Shown: positions 1 through 7,958 of the stretch, piece after piece | How the letters are laid out: each line of letters opens with the position of its first letter | How positions within the stretch are numbered: position 1 is the stretch's first letter | Assembly: GCA_903913285.1 (NCBI GenBank) | Contig: CAIWKO010000060.1 | Location: 62,001 to 126,000, forward strand | Source of the DNA: an uncultured Bacteroidales bacterium | GTDB taxonomy: Bacteria > Bacteroidota > Bacteroidia > Bacteroidales > CAIWKO01 | Length of the DNA stretch: 64,000 nucleotides | Reading direction: 5' to 3' | Notes under the pieces: model-generated | What the model was told of the DNA's origin: nothing | Databases searched by the model: none | What the model saw: only the letters and a program-made list of their open reading frames with translations | Made by a program: the position numbers and the translations under genes

Positions 1-769
1 TTTCCTGCAAGGCACGCAGCACTTTAGCCTGCGCGGAAAGGCTCATGTCGCCAATTTCGTCGAGAAAGATGGTTCCGCCGTCGGCTTGTTCGAAATCGCC
101 TTTGCGCTGTTTGATGGCAGAGGTGAATGAGCCTTTTTCGTGACCGAAAAGCTGGCTTTCGATGAGCTCGGAAGGGATGGCAGCGCAGTTGACCTCGATG
201 AAGGGATAGGAAGAGCGTTTGCTTTTTTCGTGGAGCCAATGCGCCACGAGTTCTTTGCCGGTTCCGTTGGCGCCCGTGATGAGAACACGAGCATCGGTTG
301 GAGCCACGCGTTCGATCATGTCTTTGATGCGTTTGATAGCCATTGATTCGCCAATCATTTCCCAGTTTTTGCTGACTTTCTTTTTGAGAGCCTTGGTTTC
401 GGTGATGAGTGTTGATTTGTCGAGGGCGTTTCGCAAGGTGATGAGCAAACGGTTGAGATCTAAAGGTTTCGCGATGAAATCGTAAGCGCCGAGTTTGATG
501 GATTCGACTGCGGTGTCGATATTGCCGTGACCCGAGATCATGATGACCGGGGTGTCTGTTTTTAGCATTATGGCTTTCAACACCTCGATGCCGTCCATTT
601 TCGGCATTTTGATGTCGCAAAGTATGACGTCGTATTTTTCTTTTTCGACGAACTGCAACCCTTCACTTCCGTCGCAGGCATCATCTACCTGGTATTTTTC
701 GTATTCGAGAATTTCGCGTAGGGTGTTGCGGATGCTTTTTTCGTCGTCGATTACTAAGATCTTTGCCAT
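1..769 (-). CDS. NtrC-family sigma54-dependent response regulator, 3' end cut by window edge
   Basis: Read on the minus strand from the ATG at 769, this gives an N-terminal receiver domain (begins [10 protein letters not shown]; phosphoacceptor Asp in [11 protein letters not shown] near residue 53) followed by an AAA+ sigma54-interaction domain. The Walker A is GANGTGKE and the Walker B region is [13 protein letters not shown]. The reading frame is still open at base 1, so the end of the AAA+ domain and the DNA-binding domain lie outside the window. Such proteins activate RpoN-dependent promoters after phosphorylation by a histidine kinase. The sigma54-contact loop reads GSFTSA instead of the canonical GAFTGA. 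No partner kinase is visible here, so the stimulus is unknown. Confidence 0.9.
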   Translation of the reverse strand, partial: MAKILVIDDEKSIRNTLREILEYEKYQVDDACDGSEGLQFVEKEKYDVILCDIKMPKMDGIEVLKAIMLKTDTPVIMISGHGNIDTAVESIKLGAYDFIAKPLDLNRLLITLRNALDKSTLITETKALKKKVSKNWEMIGESMAIKRIKDMIERVAPTDARVLITGANGTGKELVAHWLHEKSKRSSYPFIEVNCAAIPSELIESQLFGHEKGSFTSAIKQRKGDFEQADGGTIFLDEIGDMSLSAQAKVLRALQE

Positions 770-858
770 TGTTTAGGGGTTTAGCGGTTTAGCAGTTTAG
801 CAGTTTAGACTATTAGATTTTAGGTTTAAGATTGAGAGTTTAAACTGTCGATTTTTTT

Positions 859-886
859 CTTCTGAATTCTTACTTCTGAATTCTTA
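859..886. repeat. Dispersed EcoRI-site-rich short repeat, copy 1
   Basis: The minus strand of this stretch contains GAATTCAGAAGTAAGAATTC (864-883). The same 20 bases occur on the plus strand at 51315-51334. It lies between ettA and the response regulator, next to a degenerate TTTAGCAG-type simple repeat at 773-808. Confidence 0.6.
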
Positions 887-2563
887 TTATCCTTTTAGTT
901 TGCGGTATTTGATTCTGCCCGGCCCCACATCGCCCAAGCGTTTCTTTTTGTTTTCTTCGTATTCGGAATAGGAGCCTTCGAAAAAGTATACCTGAGAGTC
1001 GCCCTCGAAAGCGAGAATATGGGTTGCGATGCGGTCGAGAAACCAACGGTCGTGGGAAATTACGACGGCACAACCGGCGAAATTTTCGAGACCTTCTTCC
1101 AAAGCGCGAAGGGTGTTTACATCGATATCGTTGGTAGGTTCATCGAGCAGGAGGACGTTGGCTTCCTGTTTGAGCGTGAGCGCCAGATGCAAGCGGTTGC
1201 GCTCGCCACCCGACAACACACCGGCTTTTTTGCCCTGGTCGGTGCCGCTGAAGTTGAAACGCGACACATAGGCCCTTGAGTTCATGGTGCGGTTGCCAAG
1301 TATGATGTTATCGAGGCCATCGGAAATTATTTCCCAAACGTTTTTTTCGGGATCGATCTCAACATGGGCCTGGTCGACATAGGCTATTTTAACGGTTTCG
1401 CCAATTTTAAAGGTTCCGGAATCGGGCTTTTCCAAGCCCATCATCATGCGGAAGAGCGTGGTTTTGCCGGCGCCGTTCGGACCTATAACACCGACGATAC
1501 CTCCCGGAGGAAGCATGAAGGATAGGTTTTCGTACAAGAGTTTATCGCCATAAGCCTTGGAAACTTTTTGAGCATCGATGACCACATCGCCCAAACGAGG
1601 GCCGTTGGGGATAAATATCTCGAGTTTTTCTTCTTTTTGTTTTACATCTTCGTTCAACATGCTTTCGTAGGAATTCAAACGTGCCTTGCCTTTGGCATGA
1701 CGTGCTTTGGGCGCCATGCGAACCCATTCGAGTTCGCGGGCGAGGGTTTTGGCACGTTTGCTTTCGGTTTTTTCTTCCTGCTGCAGGCGTTTGGTTTTTT
1801 GTTCGAGCCACGAAGTATAGTTTCCTTTCCAGGGAATACCTTCGCCGCGGTCGAGTTCGAGAATCCAACCGGCAACATTATCGAGAAAATAGCGGTCGTG
1901 GGTAACAGCAATCACGGTTCCTTTATACTGCTGCAAATGATGTTCGAGCCATTCGACCGATTCGGCATCCAAATGGTTGGTTGGCTCATCGAGCAGCAAA
2001 ATGTCGGGCTCGGAAAGCAGGAGGCGGCACAAAGCCACCCGGCGACGCTCGCCACCGGAAAGATTTGCAATATTTACATCGCTTTCGGGACAGCGCAAGG
2101 CATCGAGGGCACGTTCGAGTTTGGTATCGAGTTCCCAGGCTTCGTGCTGGTCGAGCAATTCGGTGAGTTGCCCCTGACGGTCGATAAGCTTGCTCATTTC
2201 ATCGTCGGTCATGGGTTCGGCAAACTTGTTATTCACTTCTTCGTATTCTTTCAGCATGTCGACAATGGGCTGAACGCCTTCCTGAACGATCTCTTTAACG
2301 GTTTTTGAATTATCGAGTTTGGGTTCCTGTTCGAGATAACCAACGGAATAGCCGGGCGAAAAAACCACTTCGCCGTTGAAAGAGGTTTCGATGCCTGCAA
2401 TGATCTTAAGCAGGGTTGATTTACCGGAACCGTTGAGACCGATGACCCCAATTTTGGCACCATAATAAAATGAGAGATAAATATCTTTGAGAACCTGTTT
2501 GTTTGGCGGATACGTCTTGCTGACGTTCACCATCGAGAAAATTATTTTTTTATCGTCGGCCAT
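887..2563 (-). CDS. ettA: Energy-dependent translational throttle protein EttA (ABC-F ATPase)
   Basis: A cytosolic ABC-F protein with two ABC ATPase domains and no membrane segments. It acts at the ribosomal E site and gates translation elongation according to ATP/ADP status. First domain: Walker A GLNGSGKS at residues 42-49, signature LSGGERRR near 168, Walker B ILLLDEP near 188. A charged inter-domain linker follows (about 240-320, KTKRLQQEEKTESKRAKTLARELEW), which is the tRNA-contacting element. Second domain: Walker A GPNGAGKT and signature LSGGERNR. The 558-residue length matches the E. coli protein (about 555), and the C-terminal GDVGPGRIKYRKLKG is typical of EttA. It is monocistronic, with a REP-like palindrome in its leader. 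Confidence 0.95.
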   Translation of the reverse strand: MADDKKIIFSMVNVSKTYPPNKQVLKDIYLSFYYGAKIGVIGLNGSGKSTLLKIIAGIETSFNGEVVFSPGYSVGYLEQEPKLDNSKTVKEIVQEGVQPIVDMLKEYEEVNNKFAEPMTDDEMSKLIDRQGQLTELLDQHEAWELDTKLERALDALRCPESDVNIANLSGGERRRVALCRLLLSEPDILLLDEPTNHLDAESVEWLEHHLQQYKGTVIAVTHDRYFLDNVAGWILELDRGEGIPWKGNYTSWLEQKTKRLQQEEKTESKRAKTLARELEWVRMAPKARHAKGKARLNSYESMLNEDVKQKEEKLEIFIPNGPRLGDVVIDAQKVSKAYGDKLLYENLSFMLPPGGIVGVIGPNGAGKTTLFRMMMGLEKPDSGTFKIGETVKIAYVDQAHVEIDPEKNVWEIISDGLDNIILGNRTMNSRAYVSRFNFSGTDQGKKAGVLSGGERNRLHLALTLKQEANVLLLDEPTNDIDVNTLRALEEGLENFAGCAVVISHDRWFLDRIATHILAFEGDSQVYFFEGSYSEYEENKKKRLGDVGPGRIKYRKLKG

Positions 2564-2584
2564 TATTTGAGAATATGATTAGCG

Positions 2585-2604
2585 CCCTTCGACTACGCTC
2601 AGGG
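2585..2604. repeat. REP-like imperfect palindrome in the ettA leader
   Basis: CCCTTCGACTACGCTCAGGG can fold on itself (CCCT/AGGG ends). It lies 22-41 bases upstream of the ettA start codon, downstream of a putative -7 element. Very similar palindromes are scattered through many bacterial genomes; that is recollection, not a search result. Confidence 0.5.
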
Positions 2605-2635
2605 TAAAATTAGTAATTTGTGATTTGTGATTTTA

Positions 2636-2643
2636 CAAAATTA
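2636..2643 (-). promoter_or_regulatory. Putative -7 element of ettA
   Basis: Minus-strand TAATTTTG fits TAnnTTTG and lies 73 bases upstream of the ettA ATG. No good -33 TTG was found. A perfect 7-bp inverted repeat (CAAAATT, 4 bases, AATTTTG; 2636-2653) overlaps it. Confidence 0.35.
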
Positions 2644-2746
2644 AACAATTTTGGCGGGATTATCCTATTCGGTATTTTTATAAAGAGTAAACAGATGAAA
2701 GAATTCTTTCAGCATAAAACACGCAAAATTAAAGCACTCCGGGCAT

Positions 2747-3625
2747 CTATTTGGCCATGTTTTTGAAATCATCACTCAGAAAAGCATCGGGGTTGGAAGA
2801 GCTGATCTTGTGATTATCGAAATACAAAGGTTTCCCTTCTTTGGCTGTGACGATAAATTTCCAGCACGACGAACCGTCGCCGGCAGTTCCTTCAGGACCC
2901 ACTTTGTGGAGGAATGCAACTTTAGGATCGTTTTCGCTGATAGCTTTGGTAATTTCTTCTTCGGTAACAATCTTGACCGGATAGGGATAAAAGTTTTTGA
3001 TCTTGGCAAGAGTCTTCACATCAGGAGCCAAATCCGATTCCAAGAACCAGAGTTCATAGTTCTTTAAATCCGAAGAATTTTCTTTCACCACTTGCTGTAT
3101 GTCTTTTCCCGGATTTTTTTGCGAATAATCGATATAATACTGGATGAATTTTATTAGGACCGGGAGTTTGTATTCATATGTATCTTCATCTACTTCAGCG
3201 TAAGCAACCGGCACGATACACAAATCGGGCAATTTGTTCAGGTTTTTTGAAGCATCGCCCATCACCAAATTGAGAATCGTATAATCGAATGCATCATCAC
3301 CCTGCGAACCTTCCGACTTGAATAATGATGTTTTTGTTTTTCCGAACCGTGCCTGCGACATAAACATGAAGGAATTTTTCGGGTCGCCCATGTTTTTTTC
3401 AAATTCATCGTTGCTGATAATTTCAAAAGGAGTCACCTTCCAGATATTTTTTAACTGAGCCGAAACAAATCCGTTGAAAACCGAAAAGGGATCATCCTCA
3501 AGCACAACATAAGTTTTGGAATGCAAAAATTTTTCAACTTCTTCCTTACTGATAGCCTTCACTTGAGCTTGTAGTATTTGAAAGGAAAAGAGCATTAAAA
3601 CAGAAATTATTATGATTTTTTTCAT
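2747..3625 (-). CDS. Exported protein of unknown function
   Basis: I do not recognise this family. The start is placed at the ATG at 3625 because it directly precedes a signal peptide (MKKIIIISVLMLFSFQILQAQ); the longer open frame adds 16 residues that would spoil it. The mature protein is about 270 residues, hydrophilic and mixed alpha/beta, without lipobox, membrane segment or type IX sorting tail. It is therefore probably periplasmic. The C-terminal part (GPEGTAGDGSSCWKFIVTAKEGKPLYFDNHK) reads like a small beta-rich domain. It is a single gene, divergent from the DUF2752 gene. Confidence 0.75.
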   Translation of the reverse strand: MKKIIIISVLMLFSFQILQAQVKAISKEEVEKFLHSKTYVVLEDDPFSVFNGFVSAQLKNIWKVTPFEIISNDEFEKNMGDPKNSFMFMSQARFGKTKTSLFKSEGSQGDDAFDYTILNLVMGDASKNLNKLPDLCIVPVAYAEVDEDTYEYKLPVLIKFIQYYIDYSQKNPGKDIQQVVKENSSDLKNYELWFLESDLAPDVKTLAKIKNFYPYPVKIVTEEEITKAISENDPKVAFLHKVGPEGTAGDGSSCWKFIVTAKEGKPLYFDNHKISSSNPDAFLSDDFKNMAK

Positions 3626-3751
3626 GATACCATTTTTAAAGAAACGACATTTTGCGGGCAAATTGTATTCCAAAAGAATAAATTTTCCTATTCTGGAATG
3701 TTATTAGACCTCAAAAATACTTTTTTTCAATTTCGATTCCGTAAAAAATCT

Positions 3752-3759
3752 TAATTTTG
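3752..3759 (+). promoter_or_regulatory. Putative -7 element upstream of the DUF2752 gene
   Basis: TAATTTTG fits TAnnTTTG and ends 17 bases before the ATG at 3777. No convincing -33 element. Confidence 0.35.
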
Positions 3760-3776
3760 AACAAAGCAAAACCTTC

Positions 3777-4085
3777 ATGCTTATCAATATCATAAACTGG
3801 CTTGAAAATCATCAATTGCCTTGTCTTTACGAAAAGTTATTTGGCATTGAATGTCCGGGATGCGGAACACAAAGAGCCATTATTGAGCTTTTACGAGGTA
3901 ATTTTCAGGAAAGTTTTCATGCCTGGCCACCCCTCTTACCCGTGATGTTTATGATGGTCTATTTACTGCTATTTTTGAAATTCAGATTTAAAAACGGGAT
4001 AACAGTTTTGAAAATAACATTTATAATTAATGCTTCGCTGATAACAATTAACTACATTTATAGATTAATTTTGCACTTAACTTAA
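3777..4085 (+). CDS. DUF2752 family small membrane protein
   Basis: 102 residues with the diagnostic ECPGCGTQRA motif near residue 27 and two hydrophobic helices (about 49-67 and 76-98). DUF2752 proteins are small inner-membrane proteins of unknown role with a conserved CPxCG(T/M)xR segment, which might bind metal or a disulfide. It is 25 bases upstream of another small membrane protein and is probably cotranscribed with it and nnr. Confidence 0.8.
   Translation: MLINIINWLENHQLPCLYEKLFGIECPGCGTQRAIIELLRGNFQESFHAWPPLLPVMFMMVYLLLFLKFRFKNGITVLKITFIINASLITINYIYRLILHLT
4067..4074 (+). promoter_or_regulatory. Putative internal -7 element upstream of the 4111 gene
   Basis: TAATTTTG lies within the last codons of the DUF2752 gene, 36 bases before the ATG at 4111. 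Suggestive only; no -33 match. Confidence 0.25.
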
Positions 4086-4110
4086 GACTTTAATATTAAA
4101 CAAATATACT

Positions 4111-4455
4111 ATGGAAGAAATACAAGATCAACAGTTTCACAGAACAGTACTGCGTCAGAAAATGGTTCCTCATGCCATAACGGCAATGGTGTTTGGTATC
4201 GTATCAATTGCTGTAATGTGCTATTTTGGATGGGTTGCTGCCATCGTTGCCCTTGTTTTGAGGAATAAGGCCATGAAAATATATAACGAGAATCCCCCTG
4301 ATTATAAAGATGCATCATTAAAAATGCTCAACGCGGCTAAAATCTGCGGTATAATCGGTTTGATTGTTTCAATTGTTACTACAGTATTTTACATCCTGTA
4401 TATCGTTTTTATCGTAGCAATGACGACCCATACTTCCCATCCTTATTATTACTAA
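4111..4455 (+). CDS. Small two-helix membrane protein, CCC-motif/DUF4190-like
   Basis: 114 residues with two transmembrane segments (about 23-49 and 76-105) joined by a short loop (RNKAMKIYNENPPDYKDASLKMLNAAKICGIIG). This layout and loop (Y..NP..Y...S...L.A..I) match the small Bacteroidota membrane proteins annotated as CCC-motif or DUF4190/CD225-like. The Cys triplet of that family is reduced here to VMCYFG. Function unknown. nnr starts 10 bases downstream. Confidence 0.65.
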   Translation: MEEIQDQQFHRTVLRQKMVPHAITAMVFGIVSIAVMCYFGWVAAIVALVLRNKAMKIYNENPPDYKDASLKMLNAAKICGIIGLIVSIVTTVFYILYIVFIVAMTTHTSHPYYY

Positions 4456-4465
4456 CCGATAGATA

Positions 4466-5977
4466 ATGAAAATTCTTGCTGTCAGCCAAATAAAAGAAGC
4501 CGATGCATTTACGATCGCAAATGAGCCCATTGCCTCAATCGATTTGATGGAACGTGCGGCAAATAATTGCTTTTCATGGATCCAAAGAAATATCGGCAGA
4601 AATAAGTCCTACAAAATATTTTGCGGCACCGGAAATAATGGCGGAGACGGATTAGCGATAGCCCGTATGATGGCAGGCAAAAATATTAGTGTCGAGACAT
4701 TTGTTGTGCGGTTCAGCGAAAAAAGTTCCGACGATTTTGCCACTAATTACAAAGAATTAATAAAACTTAAAAAAATTAAGGTCACGGATATTAATACGGC
4801 ATCCGACCTTCCCGAAATCAAGGAGTCCGATATTATTATCGATGCTGTTTTTGGCTCGGGATTATCGAAACCTGTGAGTCAAGGTATAGCCGCTGAAGTC
4901 ATCAAGCATATCAATAAAAGCAAAGCCACGGTTGTTGCTATCGACATACCGTCAGGACTTTTCGGGGAAGATAATTCGGAAAATAGTGGTGAAATAATTC
5001 AGGCTAATCACACGCTGACATTCCAATTTCCAAAACTTGCTTTTTTGTTTGCAGGAAATGAAAAATTTGTCGGGTCGTGGCAAATATTGCCAATAGGTTT
5101 ACATCCGAAATTCATTCAGGATGTTATTACAAAGAATTATTTTGTTGAAGCAGAAGATTGCAAAAATATTCTGAAGCCGCGAAACAGGTTTTCTCATAAA
5201 GGAACCTACGGACATGCATTGTTGGTTTGTGGTTCGTACGGTAAAATGGGAGCAGCTGTATTGGCAGCAAAAGCATGCATTAAATCAGGAGCAGGATTGG
5301 TTAGCGCGCACATTCCTGAATGCGGATACATGGTGATGCAGACTGCAGCACCTGAAATTATGTGTCAGGTAGATAGTGATAAAAATATTTTTTCTGATAA
5401 TCTGGATATCTCTGTTTATAATTCTGTTGGTGTTGGTTCGGGAATAGGAACAGATGAAAAAACTCAGAAAGCATTGAAATTGCTGATACAGAATTCGGGG
5501 AATCCGATGGTTTTCGATGCCGATGCCATCAATATACTTGCCGAAAACAAAACATGGATATCATTTGTTCCGAAAAACTCAATCTTTACGCCTCATCCAA
5601 AAGAATTCGAACGATTGGTGGGTAAAAGCACAAACGAATTTGAACGACAAAATCTACAAATTGAGTTTTCTAAGAAATATGGTGTTTACATCGTATTAAA
5701 AGGAGCTTTCACCTGCGTCAGCACTCCTGCAGGAGATTGTTATTTCAATTCATCAGGTAATCCGGGAATGGCAACTGCCGGAAGCGGCGATTTACTGACA
5801 GGCATCCTCACAGGATTATTGGCGCAAGGCTACACTGCTTTCGAAACTTGTATTCTGGGTGTATTTGTACACGGACTTGCCGGAGATTGCTCGGCTAAAA
5901 TGCAGGGCTATGAAGCCACAACAGCCATTGAGATCATCAATATGCTGGGGAAAGCTTTTAAAAAACTGTATTCTTAA
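4466..5977 (+). CDS. nnr: Bifunctional NAD(P)H-hydrate epimerase / ADP-dependent NAD(P)H-hydrate dehydratase
   Basis: A metabolite-repair enzyme that restores damaged NADHX and NADPHX. The N-terminal YjeF_N epimerase domain (about 1-215) contains FCGTGNNGGDGLAIARMM near residue 52 and VVAIDIPSGLFG. The C-terminal ribokinase-fold dehydratase (about 225-503) contains the Gly-rich GNPGMATAGSGDLLTGILTGLL site. At 503 residues it has the length expected of the fused form. Its stop overlaps the stop of the convergent nitroreductase gene by four bases. Confidence 0.95.
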   Translation: MKILAVSQIKEADAFTIANEPIASIDLMERAANNCFSWIQRNIGRNKSYKIFCGTGNNGGDGLAIARMMAGKNISVETFVVRFSEKSSDDFATNYKELIKLKKIKVTDINTASDLPEIKESDIIIDAVFGSGLSKPVSQGIAAEVIKHINKSKATVVAIDIPSGLFGEDNSENSGEIIQANHTLTFQFPKLAFLFAGNEKFVGSWQILPIGLHPKFIQDVITKNYFVEAEDCKNILKPRNRFSHKGTYGHALLVCGSYGKMGAAVLAAKACIKSGAGLVSAHIPECGYMVMQTAAPEIMCQVDSDKNIFSDNLDISVYNSVGVGSGIGTDEKTQKALKLLIQNSGNPMVFDADAINILAENKTWISFVPKNSIFTPHPKEFERLVGKSTNEFERQNLQIEFSKKYGVYIVLKGAFTCVSTPAGDCYFNSSGNPGMATAGSGDLLTGILTGLLAQGYTAFETCILGVFVHGLAGDCSAKMQGYEATTAIEIINMLGKAFKKLYS

Positions 5978-6528
5978 CCAAGCAACAATTCACTGATCTT
6001 TTTCCGCGTTCGCGGTCTTGCAGCTCTTATTTGAAGATTTTCAGGCAGGCTCGCCGTTTCACCGGGAAATCCTATTGCTGCAATAGAGATAATAGTATAA
6101 TCATCCGAAACCTCAAAATTTCTGCGTGCCAATTCATGATCAAAACCAGCCATCTGATGCACGTATACGCCCGACTCCAAGGCGGAAATAATGAAATTCT
6201 CCATAGCCATTCCAGTATCAAATTGATGATAGGGGTTTGGATTAGCATTATGCGTAAAGGTTTTTTTTGCCATTACAAGCATCAGCACTGCAGCTTTCTG
6301 TGCCCATTCGTTGTTTCCTTCGACCATAGTGGTTCGGATTTTCTCGAAACGTTCTGTATCTATTTTATGAGCATAAATAAATCGCCAGGGTTGCTCATTA
6401 AAAGCTGATGGAGCCCATCGGGCCGCTTCAAAAAATTTTATTATTTTTTCTTCTTCAACATTTTTGTTAGAAAAAGCTAACGGGCTAAACCGTTTATTAA
6501 TTAAATCAGTTGCATTTAAATCATTCAT
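5974..6528 (-). CDS. Nitroreductase family protein (FMN-dependent oxidoreductase)
   Basis: 184 residues of the NfsA/FRP-type fold. Near the N-terminus is KRFSPLAFSNKNVEEEKI, then the conserved AARWAPSAFNEQPWRFIYA segment that binds FMN, and a C-terminal AIGFPGE motif. These are cytosolic NAD(P)H-dependent reductases; the physiological substrate cannot be told from sequence. The gene is convergent with nnr and lies 10 bases downstream of the zinc-ribbon gene, but it has its own promoter-like TATCTTTG inside the end of that gene. Confidence 0.88.
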   Translation of the reverse strand: MNDLNATDLINKRFSPLAFSNKNVEEEKIIKFFEAARWAPSAFNEQPWRFIYAHKIDTERFEKIRTTMVEGNNEWAQKAAVLMLVMAKKTFTHNANPNPYHQFDTGMAMENFIISALESGVYVHQMAGFDHELARRNFEVSDDYTIISIAAIGFPGETASLPENLQIRAARPRTRKKISELLLG

Positions 6529-6538
6529 TTTTTATAGT

Positions 6539-6937
6539 CTATCGATTTTCAAAGATACTTCCTTTTTCCTGCATCCATTCCATTATTTTCTTTCGTAATT
6601 TCCAGCATGTCATCTGCCGGATACATTCATCCTTGGAAATCTTATACGCCGAAATCTGCGGATTACAGCAAATAGAGAACAATATTCTGAATGCATCGGT
6701 TATTGGTAGTTTGCAATTATGAAATAAGGTATGTGCTGTAACCGATTCTTCGTGTTTGCATCTTGTGCAACGTCGTGAAAACGGTTTTTTGCCGCTGCAA
6801 TAATTCGTGTTGCCACACTTGTTACAAACAAATCCCTTGCTCCATTTTCCTTCTTCCAGAAAACGATAACAACTATCAGCATCCCCATATTTTGAAAAGA
6901 ATTCTTCAGGTTTTATTCCTTCAAAAACTTTGTTCAT
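6539..6937 (-). CDS. Stand-alone transposase-type zinc-ribbon protein
   Basis: 132 residues. A Cys4 zinc ribbon (CNKCGNTNYC ... RRCTRCKHEE, residues about 38-64) is followed by an alpha-helical segment (TAHTLFHNCKLPITDAFRILFSICCNPQ and the rest), as in the N-terminal part of IS1595-type transposases. The DDE catalytic domain is absent, and no terminal inverted repeats or target duplications are visible. It may be a transposase remnant or a domesticated DNA-binding protein. The frame is intact. Confidence 0.7.
   Translation of the reverse strand: MNKVFEGIKPEEFFSKYGDADSCYRFLEEGKWSKGFVCNKCGNTNYCSGKKPFSRRCTRCKHEESVTAHTLFHNCKLPITDAFRILFSICCNPQISAYKISKDECIRQMTCWKLRKKIMEWMQEKGSIFENR
6550..6557 (-). 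promoter_or_regulatory. Putative -7 element of the nitroreductase gene
   Basis: Minus-strand TATCTTTG, the most frequent Bacteroidota -7 form, lies 22 bases upstream of the ATG at 6528. No -33 TTG at the expected spacing. Confidence 0.45.
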
Positions 6938-6951
6938 GATATTTTTTTATG

Positions 6952-6959
6952 CAAATTTA
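6952..6959 (-). promoter_or_regulatory. Putative -7 element of the zinc-ribbon gene
   Basis: Minus-strand TAAATTTG lies 15 bases upstream of the ATG at 6937. No -33 match. Confidence 0.35.
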
Positions 6960-7002
6960 TAAAAAATAAGTGATACTAATGCGATATTAAAATAAAATGT
7001 TG

Positions 7003-7010
7003 TATCTTTG
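7003..7010 (+). promoter_or_regulatory. -7 element of the thioredoxin pair, very close to the start codon
   Basis: TATCTTTG ends only 12 bases before the ATG at 7023. It overlaps an in-frame TTG at 7008, so that TTG cannot be the real start. The transcript would have a leader of only a few bases. Confidence 0.6.
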
Positions 7011-7022
7011 CAAAAAAATCAG

Positions 7023-7508
7023 ATGATGAAGAAACTCTTTTTACTGTTACTAATATCTATAGTGTTTGTTTCTTGCAATAATTCAGGCAATACAAATAAG
7101 GATGCTGCTGCCAATACGAATCAATCCGGAGCTGTTGTGGTTAAACCAGAACATTTGAACGAAGATGCTTTTCGAAAAAAAGTTTTTGATTATACCTCGG
7201 GTAAAGAATGGAAATATATTGGTGACAAGCCTTGCATTATTGATTTTTATGCCGATTGGTGCTCACCTTGTCGCCGTCTTGGACCTGTTTTAGAAGAGCT
7301 GGCTCAGGAATACAAAGACCAGATCTATGTTTATAAAGTGAACACCGACCAGAATCCTAATGTTTCGGCATATTTTTCAATTCAAAGTATACCGGCTGTA
7401 TTTTTCTGTCCAATGAACGATAAACCACAAGTGATGGTGGGACTCTATCAAAAAGAAGATTATGTAAAAATAATAAATGATCTGCTATTGAAACCTACTG
7501 GCAAATAA
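7023..7508 (+). CDS. Thioredoxin-fold lipoprotein
   Basis: The protein begins MMKKLFLLLLISIVFVSC, a lipoprotein signal ending in a lipobox Cys, then a low-complexity Asn/Ala linker and a thioredoxin domain (about 45-155). The active site is DFYADWCSPCRRLGP and the cis-Pro loop is SIQSIPAVFF. It should be membrane-anchored and face the periplasm, with a thiol-disulfide role. ATG 7023 or 7026 is preferred over the upstream TTG, which lies in the promoter. The next gene is a cytosolic paralogue. Confidence 0.85.
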   Translation: MMKKLFLLLLISIVFVSCNNSGNTNKDAAANTNQSGAVVVKPEHLNEDAFRKKVFDYTSGKEWKYIGDKPCIIDFYADWCSPCRRLGPVLEELAQEYKDQIYVYKVNTDQNPNVSAYFSIQSIPAVFFCPMNDKPQVMVGLYQKEDYVKIINDLLLKPTGK

Positions 7509-7558
7509 GTGTCTGGCGGTTTAGTAAAAGTAATTCTAAAAATCTAAAATCAAATAAT

Positions 7559-7909
7559 ATGGAACACTTAACTAAGGAAACCTTTAAAGAGAAAGTTTTC
7601 GATTTTGAAACTGAAAAAGAATGGAAATTCAAAGGAGAATTACCGTGTGTGATCGATTTTTATGCCGATTGGTGCGGTCCCTGCAAAATGGTAGCTCCCA
7701 TCATGGAAGAGTTATCGAAAGATTTTGCCGGCAAGGTCAATATCTATAAAGTTGATACCGAAGCAGAGCAAGAGCTTGCTGCTATTTTTGGCATCAGAAG
7801 CATTCCCAGCATTTTATTCTGTCCGCTTGGAGCTGAACCACAAATGTCGGCAGGTGCTATGCCAAAGCCTCAGTTTGCGCAAGCAATCAACGATATCTTA
7901 TTGAAGTAA
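7559..7909 (+). CDS. Thioredoxin, cytosolic paralogue
   Basis: 116 residues with no signal peptide; active site DFYADWCGPCKMVAP and cis-Pro loop GIRSIPSILFCP. The N-terminal extension (ETFKEKVFDFETEKEWKFKGELP) closely matches that of the lipoprotein 50 bases upstream (DAFRKKVFDYTSGKEWKYIGDKP). The two therefore arose by tandem duplication and were then directed to different compartments. It could reduce cytosolic disulfides or pass electrons outward. Followed by a terminator. Confidence 0.9.
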   Translation: MEHLTKETFKEKVFDFETEKEWKFKGELPCVIDFYADWCGPCKMVAPIMEELSKDFAGKVNIYKVDTEAEQELAAIFGIRSIPSILFCPLGAEPQMSAGAMPKPQFAQAINDILLK

Positions 7910-7928
7910 TATTCTTGATTTATTGAAG

Positions 7929-7957
7929 CGGCTGCACAGAAATGTGCGGCCGTTTTT
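7929..7957. terminator. Rho-independent terminator between convergent genes
   Basis: CGGCTGCACA, loop GAAA, TGTGCGGCCG, then TTTTT. A ten-pair stem with one wobble, between the thioredoxin gene and the convergent ABC ATPase gene. Confidence 0.8.
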
Positions 7958-7958
7958 A

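Noticed and set aside
1568-2308. 246-codon plus-strand frame opposite ettA
   Set aside because: Antisense shadow of a well-conserved gene; odd Phe/Gly-rich composition and no family match.
6539-6937. Complete insertion sequence
   Set aside because: No catalytic domain, terminal inverted repeats or target duplication.
7008-7022. TTG start of the thioredoxin lipoprotein
   Set aside because: The TTG is part of the -7 element TATCTTTG; ATG 7023 starts a proper signal peptide.
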